NCBI RefSeq assembly: GCF_009914765.1
Contig: NZ_WYDS01000008.1
Span: 10,955 to 74,954 of the forward strand
Direction: 5' to 3'
DNA from: Halodesulfovibrio sp. MK-HDV
Lineage (GTDB): Bacteria; Desulfobacterota; Desulfovibrionia; Desulfovibrionales; Desulfovibrionaceae
DNA: 64,000 nt
In this document: one piece after another, positions 55,700-64,000 of the stretch
Layout: every line of letters begins with the position of its first letter
How positions within the stretch are numbered: position 1 is the first letter of the stretch
Position numbers and translations under genes: made by a program
Notes under the pieces: model-generated
What the model was told of the DNA's origin: nothing
Database searches by the model: none
The model's input: the letters and a program-made list of their open reading frames with translations, nothing else

Positions 55700-57028
55700 G
55701 TGGTATTTCAGCATGAGTGTCAGGGGCCGGGGCTAGCTTTTACAGAAGGTAGTAATTTTAAAGTTCGGTTGTTCGATCTTGTCAGCGCATTAGCTCGTTC
55801 ATTGGATATGGTTTCGCAAACTCTTGCGGGGCATCATACCAATGTCGGTTTTTATGCGTCGCGCATAGCTGACTGCTATGGGTTGAGCAGCTTTGAGAAA
55901 CGCAATGTTGTTCTTGCGGCTATGCTGCACGACATCGGCGCTGTTTCACTATATCCCGCTGTAGATTCTCTCTTATTTGAAGATGATACAATTAAACATT
56001 CTATAGCTGGCTCGGTGATAATAAGCTCATCGAAAAAGTTACAGGATGTTTCTAAGCTTGTGGAGTATCATCATACCCCATGGGAAGAATTGCGGGGTAT
56101 GAACAAACACTATGAAATCAGTAATATTATTAACTTAGCTGATTTTATTGATGTTCATACTCGTCGAGACCGTCCGGTGAGACACCAGATTCCAGTTCTA
56201 ATTGAGTTGTGCCGTAAGCATTCCGGCACAATGTTTAATCCTGACTATATTGAAGCGCTTCGCGAAGCTGAATCGAAGCGTAATTACTTCCATCGGTTAC
56301 ACTCCGAGCGCACAGAAAAATCCTTAAATCTTTCGACACAGTTCGACTCTGATATCCTTGATGCCGAAGGCGTCTTGGACTTTACTGGTTTGTTCGCTAA
56401 AGTTATTGATTTTCGTAGCCGTTTTACCGCTACGCATTCACAAGGTGTGGCTGTAACATCCAGTGTACTCGGACGTTGGCTTGGATTTAATGAAGTCGAG
56501 CAGGCTTTGTTCCAGATCGCTGGACGGTTGCACGACATCGGAAAACTTGCAGTTCCAGCAGCACTTCTGGAGAAGAACGGTCGGTTAACAACGGAAGAAT
56601 TTGCTATTATTCAGCGTCACGCAACGTACACAGAACATATTCTCTCCGGTATCCCGGGGCTGGAAGTGATTCGTGACTGGGCTTGTCAGCATCATGAGCG
56701 ATTAGATGGAACCGGCTACCCAAGAGGGATAGCAGGTAAAGATATTTCTTTGGGATCTCGTATTCTTCAGGTTGCAGACGTATTTACTGCGATCACAGAA
56801 GATCGTCCGTACCGTGGCGGTATGGACTTTAAGCAGACAACAAAAGTTTTACGCCAGCTTGGTGATTCAAATAAACTTGATCCTATTGTTGTTGAAGTGC
56901 TCATTGAGCGATATGATGAGATCAATGAACTGCGCTGTAAAGGGCAGACTCAAGCCCTCGAGCATTTTTCTAACTATTCAAAAGTATTGTACAACAAGTA
57001 CGGTATTGTCGCTAAGGATGTTTCATGA
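55700..57028 (+). CDS. Tandem HD / HD-GYP domain protein
   Basis: A 442-residue soluble protein with two HD folds. The first (about 40-170) has HHTNVGFYASRIADC and MLHDIGAVSLYPA. The second (about 230-420) is a full HD-GYP domain, with HDIGKLAVPAALLEK near residue 278, HATYTEHIL, HHERLDGTGYPRGIAG near 331, and QVADVFTAITEDRPYR, as in cyclic di-GMP phosphodiesterases. It starts at GTG with AGGAG five bases upstream, 12 bases after the mogA-like gene, and overlaps the UbiA gene by four bases. There is no sensor or receiver domain. Confidence 0.9.
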   Translation: MVFQHECQGPGLAFTEGSNFKVRLFDLVSALARSLDMVSQTLAGHHTNVGFYASRIADCYGLSSFEKRNVVLAAMLHDIGAVSLYPAVDSLLFEDDTIKHSIAGSVIISSSKKLQDVSKLVEYHHTPWEELRGMNKHYEISNIINLADFIDVHTRRDRPVRHQIPVLIELCRKHSGTMFNPDYIEALREAESKRNYFHRLHSERTEKSLNLSTQFDSDILDAEGVLDFTGLFAKVIDFRSRFTATHSQGVAVTSSVLGRWLGFNEVEQALFQIAGRLHDIGKLAVPAALLEKNGRLTTEEFAIIQRHATYTEHILSGIPGLEVIRDWACQHHERLDGTGYPRGIAGKDISLGSRILQVADVFTAITEDRPYRGGMDFKQTTKVLRQLGDSNKLDPIVVEVLIERYDEINELRCKGQTQALEHFSNYSKVLYNKYGIVAKDVS

Positions 57029-57894
57029 GTTCGGCTTCAACACCCCTTGAGAAGTTTGGCGCTGTGTGCCGAATGATCAAGATAGAGCACTCAGTTTTTG
57101 CGCTTCCATTTGCGTACCTCGGACAGTTTATTGCGTCTGGCGGATTTCCTTCGTTAAAGCCGTTTTTGTTGCTCACTGTGGCAATGGTGGCTGTGCGTTC
57201 AGTTGCAATGGCATTCAACAGAGTAATCGATTTACCGTTTGATGCAAAAAACCCGCGCACCCAGCAGCGTCCTCTTGTGACGGGTGAGATTTCACCAACG
57301 CAGACTTGGGTGTTCATCGCGATTATGGCTGCAATTTTCGTGATTGCCTGCTTCTTTATAAATGACCTTAGTTTTAAACTTTCGCCAATCGCGCTGTTTG
57401 TGGCGGCCTTCTACAGCCTGCTCAAACGCTTTACATGGCTTTGTCATTTCTGGCTTGGAGCTGTTCTTGCGCTTTCACCATTAGCAGGTTGGATCAGTGT
57501 TGACCCACAGTTTACAGTACCTGCTGTGTTGTTTGCGTGGGGGATTTTGTTCTGGGTTGCAGGGTTCGATATTATCTATTCCTGTCAGGATACAGAGTAT
57601 GACCGTTCTGTAGGATTGAATTCAGTTCCTGCACATTTCGGTCTTGAATCAGCTCTTGTTATCTCATCATTCTGTCATGTGGTAACATCAATGATGTTCC
57701 TGATGGGCGGCTGGGCAGCAGGGCTTGGATGGCCTTATTTTGCTGTGTGGGCTGTTGTTTCCGGTATCCTTTACTGGGAACACTCCATTATCAGTGCCGA
57801 CGATATGAGCCGTGTGAATATGGCATTTTTCACAATGAACGGATTTATTTCTGTGATGCTTTTTGTAGGCGCGCTTGCAGGCATTTACATGTAA
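57025..57894 (+). CDS. UbiA-family prenyltransferase (probably menaquinone pathway)
   Basis: A 289-residue membrane enzyme with eight to nine helices and the two aspartate-rich motifs that bind prenyl diphosphate through magnesium: NRVIDLPFDAKNPRT near residue 66 and DIIYSCQDTEYDRSVG near 181. YLGQF and SVPAHFG are also conserved. It resembles the 4-hydroxybenzoate-type prenyltransferases that act in the futalosine route to menaquinone (MqnP). The ATGA overlap with the HD-GYP gene implies coupled translation. The pathway assignment is inference. Confidence 0.88.
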   Translation: MSSASTPLEKFGAVCRMIKIEHSVFALPFAYLGQFIASGGFPSLKPFLLLTVAMVAVRSVAMAFNRVIDLPFDAKNPRTQQRPLVTGEISPTQTWVFIAIMAAIFVIACFFINDLSFKLSPIALFVAAFYSLLKRFTWLCHFWLGAVLALSPLAGWISVDPQFTVPAVLFAWGILFWVAGFDIIYSCQDTEYDRSVGLNSVPAHFGLESALVISSFCHVVTSMMFLMGGWAAGLGWPYFAVWAVVSGILYWEHSIISADDMSRVNMAFFTMNGFISVMLFVGALAGIYM

Positions 57895-57920
57895 TATATT
57901 TTCTCTATAGAAATGAAAAA

Positions 57921-57953
57921 GGGAGAAGCTGATAATCAGCTTCTCCCTTTTTT
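57921..57953. terminator. Bidirectional terminator between ubiA-like and eptA-like genes
   Basis: GGGAGAAGCTGA (57921-57932) pairs perfectly with TCAGCTTCTCCC (57936-57947); A and T runs flank both sides, serving the two converging genes. Confidence 0.92.
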
Positions 57954-59503
57954 TATTCTTGTAGTGCCTGCACGTTTCTGGCTGTAATCAGGACAGGTTG
58001 CGTACTATGTGGGAGAAGTATTCCCCCTAAGTTAATGACCCATGGAAAGAAAACGTCATGGGAAAGTTTAGCACCTCGTTGTTTCTTTAATGCTGTAACT
58101 ATGTCCGGATTAAGCAGATTATAAGTATCGGAGTACCATACAAAAAATGGAACTTCTCGTTGCTCAATGATGTCGGGGTTACCATGGCCGAAACGGCCTT
58201 CTTCACCGAGAGATTCACCGTGGTCTGAACTGTAAATAACGATTGCGTTTTTATTGCGGACAAGGTCGATAATCGATCCGATGAAAGCGTCAGTGGCAAG
58301 GATACTGTTGTCATATGCATTGTTAACTATATCTATCTGCATATCCTCACCATATGAGTCCGGAACAAATTTTCTAAATTCTTTTGTATATCGCGCAGCG
58401 TAATTTGCGTGGCTGCCACGAGTATGAATAGTGATAGCTTGGTTAACAGAAGCGTTTTTTAGTACGCCCTTTAGGGGGTCGAGGAGCATGGCGTCATGGA
58501 AGCTATTATATGAAGTTCGACCAAATTTGTTTCGGAATAATTTTTGGTCAATTTCGCCGATAGCATTCGTAGTAGGGGTGTCGTTACTTGTGAAACGGTC
58601 GTTTGCAGACAGCCATGTTGTTTTGAAACCATGTTTCTTAAAGACTCCGAGGTAGGAATTCATGGTGGTTTCAGGTTTTGCTAATGTTGCAGGGGTGATC
58701 ATAGCTGGAACAGAAAGACGTGTGTAGGCAGCGAAAGATGTGATGGCACCAAAGTTAACAAGGTTTTTTTCATTACTAAGGCGTGGAGTCGTTTCGCGCG
58801 AGTATCCGTTAAAGTGAAATCTATCTGCTCGTGCTGATTCGCCGATGATGACAATTATCTGCAACGGGGTTTCTTGCTTCAAGGCAAGTGAGTCAAGCTT
58901 TGCTGAACCGATAAGTTCTTTTTGGGTAATGTTTTTTGCATATTGCCCAGAAAATTCAGCAAGTCCGTTGAATACACAATATGGAAATACATACTTAATT
59001 GCCACAACTGGACGAACGGTTTGTACTTGGGGAGTTTTTTTGAATTTACCCAGAAGGACGGTTGCGGGTACAATGAATAACAACAATAAAGCAAGAGTCT
59101 TAAGTTGAAATTTGCCAGTGGAGCGCTTCAATAAATATCCGAAAATGAGTGAGAATAGTAACGCTATTGCTCCAAACATAAGAAGCTTGGATGTTACAAA
59201 TTCACCGGCTTCTCCGCTGTTTGTTTCCAGCAGAAGAAAGAGGAGCTCTTTATCGATTTTAATTCGGTAGATACCGTGGAAGTAGCTAGTAAGTGCGCTT
59301 ATGAAAAAGATGGGTGGAATAAGTATACTGGCAAGCCCACGCACCTGAGAGATTGCATACATTACACAAAAGTTGAAGGACAGGAGGTAGATTACAGACG
59401 GGATAGCATAAAGGGAAGGAAGCCTCATCAAGTCGGGAAGCATCATTGCTGAAAATGCAATAGCAAGAATCGCTGCAAGATACTTTTTGTCGAATGCAAA
59501 CAT
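57953..59503 (-). CDS. Phosphoethanolamine transferase (EptA family)
   Basis: A 516-residue inner-membrane enzyme: five hydrophobic helices in the first 160 residues, then a periplasmic sulfatase-fold domain. Metal and catalytic blocks are VIIGESARADRFHFNGYSRE near residue 218, TRLSVPAMITP with the probable nucleophile Thr, and YSSDHGESLGEEGRFGHG. Such enzymes add phosphoethanolamine to lipid A or core sugars and raise resistance to cationic peptides. Its stop lies within the shared terminator. Confidence 0.92.
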   Translation of the reverse strand: MFAFDKKYLAAILAIAFSAMMLPDLMRLPSLYAIPSVIYLLSFNFCVMYAISQVRGLASILIPPIFFISALTSYFHGIYRIKIDKELLFLLLETNSGEAGEFVTSKLLMFGAIALLFSLIFGYLLKRSTGKFQLKTLALLLLFIVPATVLLGKFKKTPQVQTVRPVVAIKYVFPYCVFNGLAEFSGQYAKNITQKELIGSAKLDSLALKQETPLQIIVIIGESARADRFHFNGYSRETTPRLSNEKNLVNFGAITSFAAYTRLSVPAMITPATLAKPETTMNSYLGVFKKHGFKTTWLSANDRFTSNDTPTTNAIGEIDQKLFRNKFGRTSYNSFHDAMLLDPLKGVLKNASVNQAITIHTRGSHANYAARYTKEFRKFVPDSYGEDMQIDIVNNAYDNSILATDAFIGSIIDLVRNKNAIVIYSSDHGESLGEEGRFGHGNPDIIEQREVPFFVWYSDTYNLLNPDIVTALKKQRGAKLSHDVFFPWVINLGGILLPHSTQPVLITARNVQALQE

Positions 59504-59586
59504 CTCTAAATTTCCTTGAACTGTCTGTAATTTAACATTTTATTGCAAAAATAGTTTTAAGAAACTTGCTCAGATTGCCTGTCATA

Positions 59587-59630
59587 AAAAATAAAAGCAA
59601 CTCCTTTTCAGCTAGGAAAAGGAGTTGCTT
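59587..59630 (-). terminator. Terminator of the mrp gene
   Basis: AAGCAACTCCTTTTC (59595-59609) and GAAAAGGAGTTGCTT (59616-59630) form a 15-bp perfect stem, followed on the minus strand by a U-rich stretch. Confidence 0.9.
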
Positions 59631-59658
59631 CTCAGCGTGATCATTAAAAAATAACTGG

Positions 59659-60894
59659 TTAACCAGCGGCTAACAATTTTCCTTCAATAAAGTCAGTCAC
59701 TACTGTCACAGGTGCATTAACAGTGATGCCTTTAACAAGGGAGATATGTTTTTCTTTCAATGCATCGCATGCGTCCTGCGGTACGTCTTTTGCCAGAACG
59801 TATCCAGCATCAAGACGTTCGAGGAAAGAAGCTGCTGCTTTTGGTTCGTATGCTGGAGCATCAACTGTTTCTGTAGATACAATCTTTTTAGTCTCTGCAT
59901 CTGCTACTGCGATAATGTACTGTTCCGCCAAATGCATGGATGGGGACAGTGTACCTTTGGTAACAGGCAGTGCAATTTTAATTGTACCTTTATGCGGTGG
60001 AAGAATCGGGTGCAGTTTGTTAGCTGGCTCTGCGCCGTCATCAAGCATAAGGATTGGTTTAAGAATTTTCTGGAAGCACTGAGCTGTCGGGCTATCCTGC
60101 TTTACAGTAAGGAGTGAGAAACCTTCGTCGCCGGAACGAACAACTTCCGGATCAAGTGGAATGTCACCGAGGAAGCGTACGCCAACTTCTTTAGCAAGGT
60201 CTTTACCGCCACCTTTGCCGAAGATGTTCTCAACATTGCCGCACTGTGAACACACAATACCGCTCATGTTTTCGATGATACCAAGAACCTGATTCCCAAC
60301 GTCACCTACAAAGGTAACGGAGCGGCGTACATCATCGATAGCAACACCCTGTGGAGTTGTTACGATAACAGCCAGTGCGTCGTTGCCAAGGAGCTGCATA
60401 ACGGAAAGAGGCTCGTCGCCGGTACCCGGCGGGCAGTCAACAACCATGTAGTCAAGGTCGCCCCAAACAACATCAGAAAGAAGCTGTTTGATGAAGCCCA
60501 TTTTTACAGGACCACGCCATACAACAGGCTGGTAGGAGTTAGGCAGTAAAAAGCCCAGAGACATAACAGAGAGGTTCTTGCTCCATGCGATAGGCTCGAT
60601 GAAGGACTCTTCGATATGCACTTTGGAATCACGCATGCTTAACAGACGAGGCACACTAGGGCCGTGTACGTCTACGTCAAGCAAGCCGACTTTTTTACCA
60701 GCAAGTGAAAGACCGATAGCGATGTTGGTCGCAACGGTACTTTTACCAACGCCACCTTTACCGGACATAACAACAATTTTATGTTTAATACGGCTGATGG
60801 TTCGTTTCATCCGTGCTTCACCAGCATCTAATTCAGTAGGTGCTCCGCCGCAGGAACCGGAAGAACAGTCACCACTGCTGCAGTCAGTACTCAT
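59659..60894 (-). CDS. Mrp/NBP35-type P-loop ATPase fused to a NifX-like domain
   Basis: A 411-residue protein. A Cys/Ser/Gly-rich N-terminus (four Cys in the first 15 residues) precedes the ParA-like P-loop (SGKGGVGKS at 44-52), with DVDVHGPSVPRL and DCPPGTGDEPLSVMQL, and a CxxC (CSQCGNVEN) that bridges an iron-sulfur cluster between subunits. The last 105 residues (KIALPVTKGTLSPSMHLAEQ onward) are a dinitrogenase iron-molybdenum cofactor/NifX-like domain. Mrp proteins carry Fe-S clusters to target enzymes; the fusion may hold a cofactor intermediate. ATG 60894 has GGAG six bases upstream. Confidence 0.92.
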   Translation of the reverse strand: MSTDCSSGDCSSGSCGGAPTELDAGEARMKRTISRIKHKIVVMSGKGGVGKSTVATNIAIGLSLAGKKVGLLDVDVHGPSVPRLLSMRDSKVHIEESFIEPIAWSKNLSVMSLGFLLPNSYQPVVWRGPVKMGFIKQLLSDVVWGDLDYMVVDCPPGTGDEPLSVMQLLGNDALAVIVTTPQGVAIDDVRRSVTFVGDVGNQVLGIIENMSGIVCSQCGNVENIFGKGGGKDLAKEVGVRFLGDIPLDPEVVRSGDEGFSLLTVKQDSPTAQCFQKILKPILMLDDGAEPANKLHPILPPHKGTIKIALPVTKGTLSPSMHLAEQYIIAVADAETKKIVSTETVDAPAYEPKAAASFLERLDAGYVLAKDVPQDACDALKEKHISLVKGITVNAPVTVVTDFIEGKLLAAG

Positions 60895-61093
60895 GTTGGT
60901 CTCCAAACAGTAGAATATGCCGCGTTGAAAAAAACAATCTGTCCAGTGCGGCGATTAATTAAGGCAGATTGTGTGAAATCTAAGTACAAAGTCAGTAGTC
61001 ACTAACATGTGAGTTGTCCAGAGGCCAACGTGCTTTTTTTATGCACTTTGGTTTATTTGATGACGCTAGTGCTACTAAGGTAAAACTTTGGTG

Positions 61094-61119
61094 AAAAAAA
61101 GCCCCCGTGATACGGGGGC
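61094..61119 (-). terminator. Terminator of hypA-hypB
   Basis: GCCCCCGT (61101-61108) pairs with ACGGGGGC (61112-61119); seven A at 61094-61100 give the U tract on the minus strand. Confidence 0.93.
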
Positions 61120-61164
61120 ATATATTCAAGAGTTACCTGTATACGAAATATCAGGTGTCAGATG

Positions 61165-61821
61165 CTACTTTTGTTTTCCGGCATGCGCTTTGCGCAGCCA
61201 TTCGTACCAAGTGTCGAGACCTTCACTGGTAGTACAGGAAGTCTGGAAAATTGGCATGTCTTTGTTCAACTGAGTAGCAAACTGCATTGCACGTTCAACA
61301 TCAAACTGAACGTACGGGAGCAGGTCACATTTGTTCAGAATCATTGCTGAAGATTTTTCAAATAAGGCCGGATATTTTTCTGGTTTATCGTCACCTTCAG
61401 GAACGCTGAGCAACGCGACTTTAAAGTCTTCGCCGCAATCAAATTCAACAGGACAAACAAGGTTGCCGACGTTTTCAATGAACAGAATATCGATCTCGTT
61501 CATATCAAGGTTAGCGAGCGCAGCAGTGATCATGTTGCTGTCAAGGTGGCAGCCGCCGTCAGTATTGATCTGGACAGCTTTAGCTCCAGTTTCTGCAACT
61601 CTGCGGGCATCATTGTCTGTCTGACAGTCACCTTCGATGACAGCCATCTTAAATTCACCTTTAAGGTCTGTAAGAGTGCGTTCAAGAATAGAAGTCTTGC
61701 CCGCGCCAGGTGAACTGATGAGGTTAAGAACAAGAATGCCGTGTTTGGCAAAGAGTTCTTTTAAATTTACTGCGATTTTGTCATTCGCTTCAAGTATGTT
61801 GCGTACTACTGGGATTTCCAT
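61165..61821 (-). CDS. hypB: Hydrogenase nickel incorporation GTPase HypB
   Basis: A 218-residue GTPase that, with HypA, inserts nickel into [NiFe] hydrogenases. Motifs: P-loop SSPGAGKTS (36-44), VIEGDCQTDNDARRV, NTDGGCHLDSNMI with the metal-site Cys and His, FIENVGNLVCPVEFD and the guanine motif NKCDLL. The His-rich or Cys-rich N-terminal nickel store of some HypB proteins is absent. It follows hypA by nine bases. The target hydrogenase genes are not in the window. Confidence 0.96.
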   Translation of the reverse strand: MEIPVVRNILEANDKIAVNLKELFAKHGILVLNLISSPGAGKTSILERTLTDLKGEFKMAVIEGDCQTDNDARRVAETGAKAVQINTDGGCHLDSNMITAALANLDMNEIDILFIENVGNLVCPVEFDCGEDFKVALLSVPEGDDKPEKYPALFEKSSAMILNKCDLLPYVQFDVERAMQFATQLNKDMPIFQTSCTTSEGLDTWYEWLRKAHAGKQK

Positions 61822-61830
61822 TGGGATTAT

Positions 61831-62184
61831 TTACTCCGCTTCAAGATGATCTACGTAAAGTTCTTTTCCTGTGAGCACTGCGTGGCCGAATAAATTTTCG
61901 CACGACGGACACGGCATATAAAATAGATCCGTTCCCTCCGGTGTGAACTCTTTCGAGCATTCACCACAAGTAACAGTGACAGGAATTTCTTTAAGTTCCA
62001 GCTCAGCATCTTCTAAAGGGCTTTGCTTGGTTTGTACTTCAAAGGCAAACGAAAGTGCGTCGGGCACAAGGTTAGTCAGCTTACCGTAACAAACTCGAAC
62101 CATAAGCAATTTAGAGGCATTATGCTTTGCCATCTCTTCCTTGACGATATCAATTAGACTTGCTGCTATTGCCATTTCATGCAT
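61831..62184 (-). CDS. hypA: Hydrogenase nickel incorporation protein HypA
   Basis: A 117-residue nickel chaperone. It begins MHEMAIAASLIDIV, with the nickel-binding His2, and carries the structural zinc site CGECSKEF then CPSCENLFGHAVL. It is the first gene of hypA-hypB, divergent from the TPR genes. Confidence 0.95.
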   Translation of the reverse strand: MHEMAIAASLIDIVKEEMAKHNASKLLMVRVCYGKLTNLVPDALSFAFEVQTKQSPLEDAELELKEIPVTVTCGECSKEFTPEGTDLFYMPCPSCENLFGHAVLTGKELYVDHLEAE

Positions 62185-62325
62185 GTCAGAAACGTAAAGG
62201 AAAACATATTAACCGTCCACAATGTTTTTAAAATACTAGTTTGATGTCCTAACATGCTGTTTTCAAGACAAAACGGGTGTGATAGGGGTTAGATACATTA
62301 TAAGTGCATATATTGGGGGCAATAG

Positions 62326-63054
62326 ATGACAGAAGGTGTTTATCGCACCTCGTCCAATCTTTGGATTGGGTCGGGTGCAACGAGACGTAAGAGCATTTCG
62401 AAGAGATATTGGTACGCGAGTATAGGGGCAGAAGGCAACGTAGAGGTTCAACTTCTTACAAGTAACTTAACTCCAATTGGTGACAAACGAGTTGTAGAAC
62501 TTGAAGAATTTGAACAGGAATATGTGTTTGAACCCGGTCTGTTAGCCGTTGCTGTACAGTCTACTAATTTGAGTACAACGCAGCAGGACCTTCAACTACA
62601 AAGCACAGCTTCCACTAATGAGACAAATGCGTTGCTGTCGAGGGTGCCCACCCATCGAGCCAAGAAGACGGGCTTAAAGTTAGAAGAAGAAGAGGCTACG
62701 GAAAAATTTGATAGAGGCATGACAATGCTTCGTAGCGGATATCTAAAGCAAGGTCGCCGGATGTTGCTGGCTGTTCCAGATAAAGATGTGCCGTGGAAAT
62801 CAAAGCATAAACATTTATTTAATGATTTTGGAAAACGTTTACGGAAAGAACAACAACCTGAAATAGCATTGAAACATTACTTGAAAGCTGCGGAGCTTTC
62901 TCCTAATGATGATCATTTATGCTATAACATTGCACGCGTTTATTATGATTTGCGAAAAACAGCCGATTGTAAAAGATGGCTGCATCGTGCTCTTGTGGCA
63001 AATCCACAGCTTGAGCCTGCTCAAAAATTTTTGCAGGCAATAAAAAACAGGTAG
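62326..63054 (+). CDS. TPR-containing protein, first of a tandem pair
   Basis: A 242-residue soluble protein. The N-terminal part (GVYRTSSNLWIG, KRYWYASIGAEGNVEVQLLT, EEFEQEYVFEPGLL) is a small unrecognised domain, and the C-terminal half holds TPR helices (FGKRLRKEQQPEIALKHYLK, AELSPNDDHLCYNIARVYYD). The next gene has the same plan and clear sequence similarity. PilZ-like or flagellar roles cannot be claimed. The ribosome site is GGGGG, about eight bases before the ATG. Confidence 0.78.
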   Translation: MTEGVYRTSSNLWIGSGATRRKSISKRYWYASIGAEGNVEVQLLTSNLTPIGDKRVVELEEFEQEYVFEPGLLAVAVQSTNLSTTQQDLQLQSTASTNETNALLSRVPTHRAKKTGLKLEEEEATEKFDRGMTMLRSGYLKQGRRMLLAVPDKDVPWKSKHKHLFNDFGKRLRKEQQPEIALKHYLKAAELSPNDDHLCYNIARVYYDLRKTADCKRWLHRALVANPQLEPAQKFLQAIKNR

Positions 63055-63091
63055 TATCCACAGTAATTCGAACGTCATTAGGAAGTACGTT

Positions 63092-63895
63092 GTGTTGCAA
63101 TTAGAATATAAAGGTGTGTACTCCACACTTGAATCTGAGCAGGGGACTGCGTTAACAGAACAGGAAAAACGCTACTGGCTTGTCTGGTTTACAGATAATG
63201 ACACTGTAATGATTCAAGCATTATCTGCGAAGCGTACTGTTGCTGGAAAGCAGTATCGTCTTAGGGTTGAAGACTTTATTCACAGATTTATCAAAGAACC
63301 GGATGTTCTGTTGCAGCCGCAAGTGCTTGCCCATGCGCATCTGGTGGAGCATGAAGCACGCTCTTTGCCGGATGAGCCGTATATGTTTGTTCTTAAAGAC
63401 AAGCATGGTGCGGATGTTACTCCGGAGCTTGTTTCTTCTTCAAAAGCTCTTGATATTGCCCGTGAAGAGGCTGAAGTTTTTGCCCGTGAACAAAAAACTC
63501 CGGAAAATGTAGCAAAAAATTTGAAGGTTAACTTTGAAAAAGCGCTTGATGCTCTTGAGAGCGGAGACAGGCGTAACGCATTAAAGTTGCTTACCAAGTT
63601 AGCAGAATCCAAAGAAGGTGTTTTGCCTGAACACAAGCACGTATTTGCTGGATTTGGTTCAGACTTGCGCAAACAGAAGTTACCTGCCGCAGCATTGCAG
63701 CACCAGCTTCGTGTTGTTGAACTTAGTCCAAAAGATGACCATGCATTATTTAACGTCGCCCGAGTGTATTATGATATGGGTGATTATGGTAATACCATTC
63801 GATACTTGAACCGTGCGATTGCAGTTAATGAAAATTTGAAATCGGCACAGCGCTTTCTTGAGTATGTACGCAGTGAGGGACGAGCAGCAAAATAG
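63092..63895 (+). CDS. TPR-containing protein, second of the pair
   Basis: A 267-residue paralogue of the preceding gene: GVYSTLES near the start, KRYWLVWFTDNDTVMIQALS, VEDFIHRFIKEPDVLL, then FGSDLRKQKLPAAALQHQLR and VELSPKDDHALFNVARVYYD. It begins at GTG 63092, 37 bases after the first gene. The two are adjacent copies, probably from a tandem duplication, and likely form one transcript with the gene that follows. Confidence 0.78.
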   Translation: MLQLEYKGVYSTLESEQGTALTEQEKRYWLVWFTDNDTVMIQALSAKRTVAGKQYRLRVEDFIHRFIKEPDVLLQPQVLAHAHLVEHEARSLPDEPYMFVLKDKHGADVTPELVSSSKALDIAREEAEVFAREQKTPENVAKNLKVNFEKALDALESGDRRNALKLLTKLAESKEGVLPEHKHVFAGFGSDLRKQKLPAAALQHQLRVVELSPKDDHALFNVARVYYDMGDYGNTIRYLNRAIAVNENLKSAQRFLEYVRSEGRAAK

Positions 63896-63922
63896 ATGAT
63901 GTAACCGCTGAGGGGAGGATGC

Positions 63923-64000
63923 ATGAACCGCAATATTTCGATGTTGATATTACTGGCACTTGTGGTCGGGACTATTCTTATTGGCTATAATAAATGGATA
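63923..64000 (+). CDS. Start of a membrane or exported protein (partial)
   Basis: ATG 63923 follows GGGGAGG at good spacing and is 28 bases after the second TPR gene. The 26 visible codons encode one hydrophobic helix (MNRNISMLILLALVVGTILI), either a signal anchor or a signal peptide. The rest lies outside the window. Confidence 0.6.
   Translation, partial: MNRNISMLILLALVVGTILIGYNKWI

Noticed and set aside
1-64000. tRNA, rRNA, CRISPR arrays, insertion sequences and prophage
   Set aside because: Looked for tRNA T-loop motifs, regularly spaced repeats, transposase motifs and phage structural genes by eye; none found.

Overview
This is a stretch of chromosome, about 45% GC by eye, with no rRNA, tRNA, CRISPR array or insertion sequence that I could find. 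The gene set points to a marine sulfate reducer of the Desulfovibrionaceae, most like Halodesulfovibrio: an apgM-like gene fused by overlap to hom, a HypA/HypB pair, a P-loop/NifX fusion, TRAP transport, many sigma-54 regulators, a UbiA prenyltransferase of the type used in menaquinone synthesis, and a probable selenoprotein. The taxonomic call is inference from gene content, not from a marker search.

Layout. 1-4.3 kb: end of aroC, recD2, and a response regulator/histidine kinase. 4.3-8.6 kb (minus): an aminotransferase-hom-apgM operon that probably serves threonine synthesis, then a small conserved gene. 8.6-10.4 kb: mostly non-coding, with one small broken gene. 10.4-15.1 kb: htpG, panB, repeats, a lipoprotein and an AlaX-like editing protein. 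15.2-24.9 kb: unknown membrane and secreted proteins, two EamA-type transporters, a SLOG-like protein, an Old Yellow Enzyme relative, and a membrane protein followed by the ruins of a GGDEF domain. 25.2-27.8 kb (minus): the rpsF-rpsR-rplI-dnaB operon with a clear promoter. 28.2-31.5 kb: lptD, broken by a one-base frameshift, and a periplasmic beta-carbonic anhydrase.

32.3-41.2 kb is a coherent module: a TRAP transporter (dctP, dctQ, dctM) with L-serine dehydratase in one minus-strand operon, an NtrC-type regulator, and a hybrid sensor kinase whose periplasmic part resembles an amino-acid binding protein. A sigma-54 promoter and three copies of a dyad lie in front of dctP. 41.3-42.9 kb: a HAD hydrolase and a peroxiredoxin-like gene with an in-frame TGA at the catalytic position followed at once by a SECIS-like hairpin. 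43.1-49.3 kb: a second sigma-54 activator, divergent from an RND efflux system that has a perfect-consensus sigma-54 promoter and two upstream dyads.

49.5-57.9 kb: an amidohydrolase, a zinc-ribbon mini-protein, a polar amino-acid ABC transporter whose permease carries an extra extracytoplasmic domain, and a tightly packed mogA-like/HD-GYP/UbiA operon. 58-64 kb: a phosphoethanolamine transferase, the Mrp-NifX fusion, hypB-hypA, two tandem TPR paralogues and the start of a further gene. Three separate one-base frameshifts (near 9.5, 28.67 and 45.21 kb) suggest either base-call errors or recent decay, and should be resolved before lptD or the efflux adaptor is called dead.
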